A stretch of DNA of 64,000 bases, from positions 124,001 through 188,000 of the forward strand of contig JAMXHR010000001.1 of the NCBI GenBank assembly GCA_023955635.1. Reading direction: 5' to 3'. Of this stretch, positions 1-8,257 are shown piece by piece. The stretch comes from Methanosarcina sp. ERenArc_MAG2. Lineage in GTDB: Archaea > Halobacteriota > Methanosarcinia > Methanosarcinales > Methanosarcinaceae. The number at the start of each line of letters is the position of its first letter. The stretch's first letter is position 1. Under the pieces are notes generated by a model that did no database searches, was not told the DNA's origin, and saw only the letters and a program-made list of their open reading frames with translations. Position numbers and translations under genes: made by a program.

Positions 1-447
1 ACAGAAATGATGTAAGATTTCTCCAGATTCATACAATAATATGTGAGATTTCCCTGTCTTAAAGGCTGGCTCTTTTAAGATATTCAGAAAATGCCGCCTT
101 AAAAGCATCTTTCAATATGCACTTTTTAAGGAGTAGCAGAGTTGCCTCAAAATTAAATAGACTGAAGCAATAAAAAAATGGCTCAAAAAAGACACATCGA
201 AGAAAGAATCAATAGAGAAAAACAATAATCATAAAAGGTCGACAAAAAGGGTACTCTTTATTAATTTTCAAAGACGGTAATAAAATACTACGTAATAAAC
301 TATTCTATATTAGCCCGAATAGGAAGACATATCTTCTTTTTTACTGATGTCTTTTTAGAGTTGGACTAAACACTCACTTTTCCAAGGATTCATGGAGTCA
401 AATTCAGGTTTAAAGAATTCCTTTTTGAATTAAGGAGGCAAAATAAA
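1..447. other. Non-coding stretch before the first propeller gene
   Basis: I see no convincing gene, RNA or repeat here. The DNA is AT-rich. The only clear signal is a Shine-Dalgarno-like GGAGG about 11 bases before the ATG at 448. Confidence 0.4.
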
Positions 448-1743
448 ATGAAAATTAACAAACGCCTGACAGTTTGGTTTGGAGCATTTTTTGTTTTTTT
501 GATCATGACTATAGGGAATGGAGCTGCAGATCCGGCACAGGGCAAGGAAACCCGGATAACCACCAATGAGTCAGCTCAGTCGAACCCTGATATCTACAAA
601 AACCTGATCGTGTGGCAGGATGAACGCAATGGAGATGAAAACGCAGATATCTACATGTACGACTTATCCACCTCAAAGGAAACCCGAATCACCAAAAGCG
701 GATCAGCGATGGATCCTGCTATCTATGGCAACAGGATTGTGTGGATTGATGGTCGCAATGGAGGAAGCTTAGATGCAGATAGCTGGCCTGTTGGAAACTG
801 GGATATCTACATGTATGACCTTTCCACCTCCACTGAATACCAGATAACAACTAATGAGTTAATGCAGAAAAATCCTGATATCTATGGTGACAGGGTCGTG
901 TGGACAGATGAGCGCAATGGAAACTCAGATATCTACATGCAAAATCTTTCCACTTCCAAGCAAATTCGGATCACCACCAATGCATCAGAGCAGTATCATC
1001 CTAAAATTTACAGTAACACTATAGTGTGGGAAGATTTGCGCAATGGAAACGACGAAAATTTCAACTACGATATCTACATGTACGACCTCTCCACTTCCAC
1101 GGAAACCGGGATCGTTACAAATGAATTTTATCGGGAGCATACTGGTAATATCTACGGTAAAAAGATCGTGTATACGACTGAACCAGCAGGTGATCTTGTC
1201 TGGATGCATGACCTCTCTACTTCACAAGACACTTTGATCGCCGCCGATGCTTGGGGCCCGGATATCTACGGGGATAGGATAGTGTATCATGGAGGAGGAA
1301 CCGGGATGCCGATGCGTATGTACAATATCTCCACTTCCACGGAAACTGAGATAACCACCGACGATACAGGAACTAGTCCTGCTATCTACGGGAACAGAAT
1401 TGTGTGGGCTGATGACCGCAATGAAAACTACGATATCTACATGTTCACTCTCAGTTCAAGCCTTCCGGTTGCTGCATTCTCTGCATCCCCATCTTCAGGA
1501 AAAGCTCCATTGAAAGTAACATTTACTGACAAAAGTACAGCCTCGCCGACTAAATGGAGATGGAATTTTGGAGACGGAACAAAGTCATCAGTCAAGAATC
1601 CCAAACATACGTATTCAAAAACCGGAAACTATACGGTGTCACTTACAGCAACCAATTCTGCAGGCAGTAATACAACAACAAAAACAAATTACATAAAAGT
1701 GACCACAAATACAAGACCGGGTATATACTCAAAAAGCAAATAA
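448..1743 (+). CDS. Secreted TolB-like 7-bladed propeller protein with a C-terminal PKD domain
   Basis: A predicted exported surface protein of 431 residues. Residues 1-27 form a signal peptide (basic start, hydrophobic core, small residues near GAADP). Residues about 45-345 contain seven repeats of the form P-x-IYGxRIVWxD-x-RNGN-x-DIYMYDLSTST-x-T-x-IT, which suggests one complete seven-bladed beta-propeller. Residues about 346-420 form a PKD domain (WNFGDGTKSS, then HTYSKTGNYTVSLT), an Ig-like fold common in Methanosarcina surface proteins. No transmembrane anchor or sorting motif is visible. A GGAGG precedes the ATG. A longer relative with 14 repeats lies at 8258-10581. Ligand and role are unknown; binding or structural functions at the cell envelope are inference. 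Confidence 0.85.
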   Translation: MKINKRLTVWFGAFFVFLIMTIGNGAADPAQGKETRITTNESAQSNPDIYKNLIVWQDERNGDENADIYMYDLSTSKETRITKSGSAMDPAIYGNRIVWIDGRNGGSLDADSWPVGNWDIYMYDLSTSTEYQITTNELMQKNPDIYGDRVVWTDERNGNSDIYMQNLSTSKQIRITTNASEQYHPKIYSNTIVWEDLRNGNDENFNYDIYMYDLSTSTETGIVTNEFYREHTGNIYGKKIVYTTEPAGDLVWMHDLSTSQDTLIAADAWGPDIYGDRIVYHGGGTGMPMRMYNISTSTETEITTDDTGTSPAIYGNRIVWADDRNENYDIYMFTLSSSLPVAAFSASPSSGKAPLKVTFTDKSTASPTKWRWNFGDGTKSSVKNPKHTYSKTGNYTVSLTATNSAGSNTTTKTNYIKVTTNTRPGIYSKSK

Positions 1744-1993
1744 ACCTTTATTAAAAAACAGATAAAAAATTCAAGGATAATGGGTAGTGGGGGGAGTTAT
1801 TTATCAGATATGACAGAACGAACACTTTCTTTTTATTCCAATTTGAGAGTGATTCTCCAGTTTTTTCAATAAGTTCCCCCACGATTTACTTTTTGACTCT
1901 TTTTAGTTCATTTGAAATTCTCAAGACCTCACTTTTACTTTTCTTGCGCCGAAACACCTTGATATTTCTATTTGGATTCGATTTGATCCAGCT

Positions 1994-2251
1994 CTAGTGC
2001 ATCGATTCCAAAGTATGTCATAAATGAATTTTTTGAAAACCCCGGAAAGCACGGAAGATACGGAAATAAATAGTAAAAGCGTGGTTCTTCCGTGCTTTCG
2101 GTGTTTTCCGTGATTGTAATATCCAGATCTAATCACTCTGCGACCAGCTCGTTTTCCTTGTTACAAAATTCCATGTGACTTAAAATAATATTTGCGTCAT
2201 AAGCTGTAATTATTTGCTTATTATGTATTTATTTGAGAATCGATTCACTAG
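1994..2251. repeat. 258-bp inverted-repeat element, copy 1
   Basis: Begins CTAGTGCATCGATTC and ends GAATCGATTCACTAG, so the ends are inverted repeats. A near-identical copy lies at 5817-6074 in the same orientation. The middle contains a long hairpin built from GGAAAGCACGGAAGA and CTTCCGTGCTTTCGG. Short reading frames inside it are byproducts of the repeat. It looks like a non-autonomous transposable element; no transposase is inside. Confidence 0.7.
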
Positions 2252-2281
2252 TTGCGAGTAGCTCTGATTTCTGGAAAGGCA

Positions 2282-3316
2282 TTACTTGTTTTTCTTCTTG
2301 CCTTTTTTCTTGCCTTTCTTCCTGTTTTTCTTAGCTTCGTCCTTGGTGACCTCGCTGCCTGCAGCCAGAGTCTTTAGATCGGCGGCAGCCTTCGCTTCGG
2401 CCTTTATGACGGCTTTATCCATCAGACCACCATCCTCGTGTTCAAGCTTCTCCTTAGCCACAAGCAAAGCTTGTTTCTGCTTCTCGCTGACTGTAGGATA
2501 GGCCAAGTTGAGATTCTTCATCGTGTTGTTGAGCACAGCCGCCACAGCCAGCCGGGTGAACCACTTGTGATCAGCCGGCACGATGTACCAAGGCGCCCAC
2601 TCAGTACTTGTATGGTTGAACATGTCTTCGTAGGCCGCCATATAATCGTCCCAAAAGCCCCGCTCTTTCATATCGGCTGCGGAGAACTTCCAGTTCTTCT
2701 CCGGCTTCAGTGCCCTCTCCAGGAAACGCTCCTTTTGTGTCTCTTTAGATACATACAGGAAAAACTTTACTACAATGATTCCGTTATCAACCAGATACTT
2801 CTCGAAGTTATTGATCTCCTCGAAGCGCCGACTCCAGATATGCTCGTCCTTCAGCGCAGAGGGGAGCGGCTGGCTGGCGAGGAACTCAGGATGTACGCGC
2901 ACGACCAAGACTTCTTCATAGTAAGAACGATTAAAAATTCCAATCCGACCACGAGAAGGCAGGACCGTGAAGTTACGCCATAGATAATCGTGATCCAGTT
3001 CCTCGCTGGAAGGCTCCTTGAAACTGTGGACATCAACCCCCTGTGGGTTGACACCTGACATTACATGCTTGATGGTACTGTCCTTACCTGCTGCATCGAG
3101 GGCCTGAAGAATCATGAGCACAGCATACTGGTTCTGGGCCCAGAGCTTGTCTTGCATCTCGGTCAGCATCTGGATGCCTTCGGTCAGGGTCTCTTCAGCC
3201 TCTTCCTTTTTCATCCATTTACCGGTGAAGCCGGGATCGTAGTCCTTTATCAGGTTGATCTTCTTGCCAGGAGGAACTCTCAGGACGTCCAGCAATTCTT
3301 CTATTCTGTTTGCCAT
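2282..3316 (-). CDS. ppk2: Polyphosphate kinase 2 family phosphotransferase
   Basis: PPK2 enzymes transfer phosphate between polyphosphate and nucleotides in the cytoplasm. The 344-residue protein shows the family core: a Walker A-like segment AGKDSTIKH (about residues 72-80), the segment GRIGIFNRSYYEEVLVVRVH (about 124-143) and the lid-region stretch KFFLYVSKETQKERFLER. The last 20 or so residues are a run of lysine and arginine (KKNRKKGKKKGKKKNK), an unusual basic tail that might bind polyphosphate; that is inference. Length is slightly above the usual 230-300. The gene stands alone, with a SulP transporter and a decayed CYTH gene, a fold also linked to polyphosphate, on the same strand upstream. 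Whether it makes ATP/GTP from NDP or phosphorylates NMP cannot be read from sequence. Confidence 0.9.
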   Translation of the reverse strand: MANRIEELLDVLRVPPGKKINLIKDYDPGFTGKWMKKEEAEETLTEGIQMLTEMQDKLWAQNQYAVLMILQALDAAGKDSTIKHVMSGVNPQGVDVHSFKEPSSEELDHDYLWRNFTVLPSRGRIGIFNRSYYEEVLVVRVHPEFLASQPLPSALKDEHIWSRRFEEINNFEKYLVDNGIIVVKFFLYVSKETQKERFLERALKPEKNWKFSAADMKERGFWDDYMAAYEDMFNHTSTEWAPWYIVPADHKWFTRLAVAAVLNNTMKNLNLAYPTVSEKQKQALLVAKEKLEHEDGGLMDKAVIKAEAKAAADLKTLAAGSEVTKDEAKKNRKKGKKKGKKKNK

Positions 3317-3759
3317 ATTTTAACTCCCTGCATTATTCCTTGTATGAATGTTCAAGATCTGTCAAAATTCCTAAATTTATTTGGATGTGTTTGAGTGGTA
3401 GCTCATGGCGCCGGCTGTGCCGTCAATATGGCCCGTGTGATAGATGAGGAGTAATTTTTCCGAAATTCAGATACCCATTGATCTTAAGTTATCCTATAGA
3501 GTTACGCACTCGACGCATAAAGCCATACATAGTAAGCATCATAATTTGAATTTACATTAAACATTTAACGGTTTTAGGACTTACGCACTTGAGGGGTAAA
3601 ATCAAGCACAATAGACGTTGCGGTTAAATGTATATATTATATAGTTGAAGGTTTAATGCTATTGATTTCTTATTTCAACCGCATAAGTCTTAGGTTTAAT
3701 ACTACTGTTTTTAGTTCAAATGCGTAAGCCTTATCCTAATTGTAGCATCAAGTTTAATT
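3317..3759. other. Intergenic region carrying one 118-bp repeat
   Basis: No gene is seen. It holds a diverged copy of the TAGGACTTACGCACTT element (3575-3692). Partial copies of the same end sequence lie at about 3494-3510 and 3718-3736, suggesting nested or decayed insertions. Confidence 0.5.
3575..3692. repeat. TAGGACTTACGCACTT inverted-repeat element, diverged copy
   Basis: Starts with TAGGACTTACGCACTT and ends with an imperfect complement (CGCATAAGTCTTA). Its length and the internal words ATCAAGCACA and GTTGAAGG match the better copies at 7012-7130 and 16817-16935, but the interior has drifted. Confidence 0.55.
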
Positions 3760-5445
3760 TTAAGATAGGCTCTTATACGCTTCTATAACATCTTGGGCTG
3801 ACTCAAAGATATGTTCTTTACCAATTAATTTTTTTATACCATCCTTATCCAGCTCATTCATCACAGGCTGTACCACATCACTTAGTACTAAAATGATACC
3901 CTGTTTTTCCAGTTGAGTATAAACATTTTTGAGTGTATCTGAAGCGGTAAAATCTATATCGCCTATGTTTGTGGCAGAAATACAAAACCACTTAAGTGAA
4001 TTAGCATTTCTGGCAAGTGAAACTACTTCCTCTGTGAAGCGGCTTTCGTTAGCAAAATAGAGGTCTGAGCCAAAACGATAGATCAGCAAGCCTTTAACAG
4101 CTTGTTGACCTTCTGTGAGTGGGACTGTCCTTATGCCACCACTATCGTTTAAGACAAGCAGCAAGTCAAGCGGTCGGTAACTGTGACGCAAGTGAGCTAT
4201 GATCGAGAGCACAATAGCTACTTCAATACCTTGCTCAACTCCAATAGTTATAACAGTCACAGATGTTATCAAGGCGACAGCGAACTCGACAGGTCGCTGT
4301 CTGTGAAGAGCGGACATACCTCTGGTATCTACAAGACGTAAACCAATAAGAAATACTACCGATGAAAGTACAGCTGTGGGTAAATAGGCGAATGGCTTGG
4401 TAAGAAACATCAGAACTATGAGAACAATAAAGACCGCTGTGAGTTGGGTAAGCTGGGTATATCCTCCTGCATTTCTGACCATTTCGGTCTTGGTTGGACT
4501 ACCGTTAACAACGAAAGTGCCTGACATACCTGCTGCTACATTGGCAAGGCCCAATCCGACCAGATCCAAATCCTCGATTAAAGCGTCGGAGAATTTAATA
4601 GCATAAGCCCGAGACGTTGCGATACTCTGGGCAAGGATGACAATAAAACAGGCCACTGATAGATTGAAGACCTTTGGGATATCAGAGAGCGGAACTTGAG
4701 GAAAAGAAAGACGTGGAAGACCTCCCGGTACCATGCCAAGGGTAGCGATTCCATAAGAAGAAAGATCTAATACCCAACTTGCAGCAATTGCACCGATTAT
4801 TGCCAGTAGCGCACCGGGAGCTTTGCTGCTTACCCTTCTACTAAGAATAATTATCCCGATTACGGACAGTGAGACCAGGAGTGTGGGAATGTTTATAAGA
4901 TATAGGTTCCCGAGTAAAGACGCGATCTGCATAGGTGTTCCCAACGACTCTGAGGGTATTCCAAGCATCCCGTTAAGCTGCGAGATGGAGATTTGAATAC
5001 CGACACCTGTAAGAAATCCTATCAAGATCGTATGAGAGAGAAAATCCGCTAGAAAACCTAATTGCAGTAGACCTGAAAGGAGAAGTAAAATAGCTGCTAG
5101 CAGGGCGATCATACTTGCATATGCAACATATTGAGGTGATTTGGGCACAGCTATTGTCAACAATCCACCCGCTATAATCGCCGCAGTTGCGGAATCGGCT
5201 CCAACTGCGAGATGACGGGATGAACCGAAAATGGCAAAAGCTACCATCGGAAGCAAAATTGTGTATATTCCGGTAACTAAAGGCATGCCTGCAATCTTAG
5301 TATATCCCATGACTTCGGGAATGGCAAGTGCTGCGAATGTAATCCCTGCAGTGATCTCCAAGGGTACCTGTTTGAGATGGAGAGGCAAAACTCCCCGGAA
5401 AAGGGGTAAGTGAAGGAACCTTGTAAGATTTTGTGCAGGTTTCAT
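3760..5445 (-). CDS. SulP-family anion transporter with a C-terminal STAS domain
   Basis: SLC26/SulP proteins are inner-membrane carriers of sulfate, bicarbonate or related anions. The 561-residue protein has the conserved N-terminal region (about residues 26-60, ITAGITFAALAIPEVMGYTK), ten or more hydrophobic segments to about residue 420, the repeat motif AVGADSATAAIIAGG, and a cytoplasmic STAS domain at about 450-555 (GDIDFTASDTLKNVYTQLEK). Length is normal for the family. The start is the ATG giving MKPAQNL. The substrate cannot be decided. It lies between a ppk2 gene and a decayed CYTH gene on the same strand. Confidence 0.9.
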   Translation of the reverse strand: MKPAQNLTRFLHLPLFRGVLPLHLKQVPLEITAGITFAALAIPEVMGYTKIAGMPLVTGIYTILLPMVAFAIFGSSRHLAVGADSATAAIIAGGLLTIAVPKSPQYVAYASMIALLAAILLLLSGLLQLGFLADFLSHTILIGFLTGVGIQISISQLNGMLGIPSESLGTPMQIASLLGNLYLINIPTLLVSLSVIGIIILSRRVSSKAPGALLAIIGAIAASWVLDLSSYGIATLGMVPGGLPRLSFPQVPLSDIPKVFNLSVACFIVILAQSIATSRAYAIKFSDALIEDLDLVGLGLANVAAGMSGTFVVNGSPTKTEMVRNAGGYTQLTQLTAVFIVLIVLMFLTKPFAYLPTAVLSSVVFLIGLRLVDTRGMSALHRQRPVEFAVALITSVTVITIGVEQGIEVAIVLSIIAHLRHSYRPLDLLLVLNDSGGIRTVPLTEGQQAVKGLLIYRFGSDLYFANESRFTEEVVSLARNANSLKWFCISATNIGDIDFTASDTLKNVYTQLEKQGIILVLSDVVQPVMNELDKDGIKKLIGKEHIFESAQDVIEAYKSLS

Positions 5446-5479
5446 ATTCTATCTAACCTGTTCGTATAAAGGGTAATTT

Positions 5480-5741
5480 TGGATTGAAATTCATGACCGT
5501 AGACAGATCGAACCAATCTAATCTCAATTTGTATCTTCAAACCTTTGACCTTATTTCCCCACCTATTCTGGCAGCCGTAGTAAATAACCTTAGATATTAA
5601 AGCGTTTTTTGTGTCTAGGATGATATCTTCGATAAGTTGTACTGCAGCTTAGAAAAGAGAATAGTCTCCTATTTGAGATAGCATTCCAAGATTTTTAATG
5701 TCTTCTTTGTCCAGTACTAGAAACTTTGATTCAATTTCCAT
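5480..5741 (-). pseudogene. Decayed CYTH-domain protein (N-terminal remnant)
   Basis: Reading from an ATG at 5741, preceded by GGGGGAAG, gives MEIESKFLVLDKEDIKNLG, the typical N-terminus of archaeal CYTH (triphosphate tunnel) proteins with its E-x-E-x-K motif. An in-frame TAA follows after 33 residues; the same frame then continues QLIEDIILDTKN and GNKVKGLKI, which fit the next CYTH strands. The C-terminal half is missing. CYTH proteins act on triphosphates and often occur near polyphosphate genes, which fits the ppk2 gene nearby. The family call rests on motif recognition only. Confidence 0.55.
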
Positions 5742-6361
5742 GTCTTCCCCCTATAATATTATGACATAAATACATATAGCGATTTCTTATCTCCCACATT
5801 CATGAGGAAAACATAACTATTGCATCGATTCCAAAGTATGTCATAAATGAATTTTTTGAAAACCACGGAAAGCACGGGAGATACGGAAATAAGTAGTAAA
5901 AGCGTTGTTCTTCCGTGCTTTCGGTTTTTTCCGTGGTTGTAATATCCAGATCGAATCACTCTGCTACCAGCTCGTTTTCCTTGTTACAAAATTCCATGTG
6001 ACTTAAAATAATATTTGCGTCATAAGCTGTAATTATTTGCTTATTATGTATTTATTTGAGAATCGATGTACTAGTCTTAGAAGAATCATTTCAATAGAAT
6101 AATTTGAAAAATCAAGAGAAGTAAAGAATGTTTAAAAACAAATAGAAAGTATTAAGATTAACATTTTTCAAATGAGAAATAAGTACGAGAAGAAGTAGAT
6201 ACAAAATAAGGAAAAGTCGTATTCAAGAGCCGTATCTTCAATATACTTAGTTTTATTTGTTTAATTTACATTTTGTCAACTTCATTGGAATCTTCTGTGC
6301 AAAGTGATTCTCCAACAATTACTGAAACTCAATTACCAACAATAAATCAGGCCGCTGGGGT
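5742..6361. other. Intergenic region with 258-bp repeat copy 2
   Basis: Apart from the repeat at 5817-6074 I see no gene or RNA. The DNA from 6075 to 6360 is very AT-rich. Confidence 0.4.
5817..6074. repeat. 258-bp inverted-repeat element, copy 2
   Basis: Nearly identical to 1994-2251 in the same direction, from GCATCGATTCCAAAGTATG to GAATCGATGTACTAG. The left tip is degenerate (CTATTGCATCG instead of CTAGTGCATCG). The internal CCACGGAAAGCACGG hairpin is kept. Confidence 0.7.
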
Positions 6362-6529
6362 CGATGTACACAATGGCAGGATAATATACAGATAAAAGAA
6401 ATAAAAGCCAGGTATCTACCAAGAGAGACCACCCTTGAAAGCATCTACAAGAAGGTAACAGGTGAAGCGAGGGCCCGCACAGCCAGAATAAGGATTTATT
6501 ATGAAGCAATCACTACGGAGATGAATTAA
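6362..6529 (+). pseudogene. Unrecognised 3' gene remnant
   Basis: An open frame without a clear start ends at TAA 6527-6529. It reads KARYLPRETTLESIYKKV then TGEARARTARIRIYYEAI, a charged helical-looking tail. I do not recognise the family. The following membrane gene begins on the very next base. Confidence 0.3.
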
Positions 6530-6999
6530 TTGGATGAAGGATTAGCATTTGCTCTAATAATCCCAATATTTTTTATATTGATACCCATTAGTATCTCGTT
6601 TGTTATTTTATACGCAATCTTAAGAGATAAAAAACTAAGTATTGCGGGGTCGATTATTGGACTGCCGCTTGCTTTCGGGATTGCATATGCCATCCCTATT
6701 AGTGGTGGAGAGGGCATTATATGGTATCTTATGAATATAGATATAGTGGCAGGGTCACCTTTTGCTCCTTATATAATGGCTATTTTTTTGGTATGTTTAC
6801 GGCGTTTATGGGGCTAATTGCCACAAAGATAATGGTTCGTGTCCCCAATTTATTGAAAAAGAACTTAAAGGCACTACAGGGAAATGAAGGGGAAGTTAAT
6901 TCCAAGAAGAAATTGGATAATTTTTGGATATTTATATTTGTCATCGTAGCTGGATACCTTTTCTATACATTTATTCTGCCTATATTCTTCAATATTTAA
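6530..6999 (+). CDS. Small membrane protein, frameshifted at a T7 run
   Basis: Two overlapping frames make one protein of about 156 residues. The first encodes hydrophobic segments IIPIFFILIPISISFVIL and IAGSIIGLPLAFGIAYAIPI; the second continues GMFTAFMGLIATKIMV, a basic loop, and a last helix (IFVIVAGYLFYTFILPIFF). The frames join if one T is added to the run at about 6783-6789. The first codon would be TTG at 6530 with no clear ribosome site, so the true start is uncertain. A related fragment lies at 10702-10842. Four membrane helices are likely; function is unknown. Confidence 0.5.
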
Positions 7000-7011
7000 G
7001 TTCATTTAGAC

Positions 7012-7130
7012 TAGGACTTACGCACTTCATATTCAAAGTCAAGCACAGTAACCATCAGATTTATAATTTGAATTTCAGAAAGTTGTAAGCCTAATGCAGT
7101 TGATTTGGTACTTCAAGTGCGTAAGTCCTA
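7012..7130. repeat. 119-bp inverted-repeat element, intact copy
   Basis: Perfect 16-base terminal inverted repeats: TAGGACTTACGCACTT at the left and AAGTGCGTAAGTCCTA at the right. The copy at 16817-16935 has the same length in the opposite orientation with only a few differences inside. No coding capacity; likely a miniature transposable element. Confidence 0.8.
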
Positions 7131-7361
7131 TAGACTTTTCTTAACCCTCTCTGTGATATTTATATTCACAAGAGATTTTGAAGGGTCTGTTGAATTCGTA
7201 CCTTTCATCCTCAATATATTTTACAATATTTAACGGGATAAAATCAAATTTAAGACAAAAATAAAATGTATTTTTGAAAGGGAAACTCAATTTAATATTT
7301 TTTAAAGAATAAAACATTTATAAAACTGGTTATTTCAAACAATTTTTAAGGTCCCTAATAC

Positions 7362-7829
7362 AGTAGAGGTAAAATCAACTGTTAGTTCCCCTTCTGTTAA
7401 GAGACAGGCTTTGCAACTCTATCTTGAAGGATTAGGATTTCGCTCAATAGGACGATTTTTAGGAGTAAGTCATGTTTCTGTCCAAAAATGGATAAAGAAA
7501 TTTGGTCAGGAGTTAGAGGACCTAAAAAGCGAAAATGAGATATCTATTATTGAACTGGATGAGATGCATACTTACATCGGTAACAAAAAATATTACTGGA
7601 TCTGGATTGCTGTTGATAGAGTTGGGATGCAGAGTTTCTTCCAGAAAATATTCATACTCAATCCAAAGCAGAAACGTATACAATTGAAGGATATAACGGC
7701 ATATTGAGGCACTTTCTGGCAAGGTTGAGACGAAAGACAAAATGTTATACGAAGAGTCTTGAAATGTTAAAGTACTCTGTTCTTCTATTGATGAAACATA
7801 GAAATAAAGAGATAGCTATAATTAATTAA
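7362..7829 (+). pseudogene. IS1-type transposase remnant
   Basis: Matches the transposase of the element at 38820-39559 residue for residue over QLYLEGLGFRSIGRFLGVSH (helix-turn-helix) and IELDEMHTYIG (first catalytic Asp region). The N-terminal zinc ribbon is missing. After VDRVG about 100 bases are deleted and the frame shifts; the matching frame then continues EFLPENIHTQSKAETYTIEG to a TAA at 7827-7829. The element end ATTAACAATACC follows at about 7825-7836. Inactive. Confidence 0.8.
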
Positions 7830-7836
7830 CAATACC

Positions 7837-8257
7837 AAAATATCACTTCACATTGATTTTTCTAATTTTCAGATGTACTATGTAATAAATCATTCTATTT
7901 TAATTCAAATAGAAATAACTATATTCTTTTTGAAGATATCTTTTAAAGTAGGGATTGAACATTCATCCTTCCTATTCGGGTTTTTGGGGCAAGTAAATAT
8001 ATCGACTTGTTTTTATGTAAATTTCATAAGTCGTCTCCATACCTCAGTGCTTAATACAGACTAAAAATCACAAAGCTTGAAGAGTGCAGTCCCTAAATTT
8101 ATCTCTAAATTGAAAACTACAGCCTCGAATATTGATTTGATTACAAACGGATCTTTCCTCAAATTTAGAGTTCAATAATCAAATATTGAAACAACTGGGT
8201 TTAGGAACAAAGAGATTCTGGATTAAAAATTTCATTTTATATTGAGGGGTAAGTTAG
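7837..8257. other. Non-coding stretch before the second propeller gene
   Basis: No gene or repeat recognised. A GAGGGG motif sits about 9 bases before the ATG at 8258. Confidence 0.4.

Noticed and set aside
1921..2136. Minus-strand reading frame starting MIRSGYYNHGKHRK, also at 5759-5959
   Set aside because: It lies inside or across both copies of the 258-bp repeat; the repeat explains the similarity, and the frames diverge outside it.
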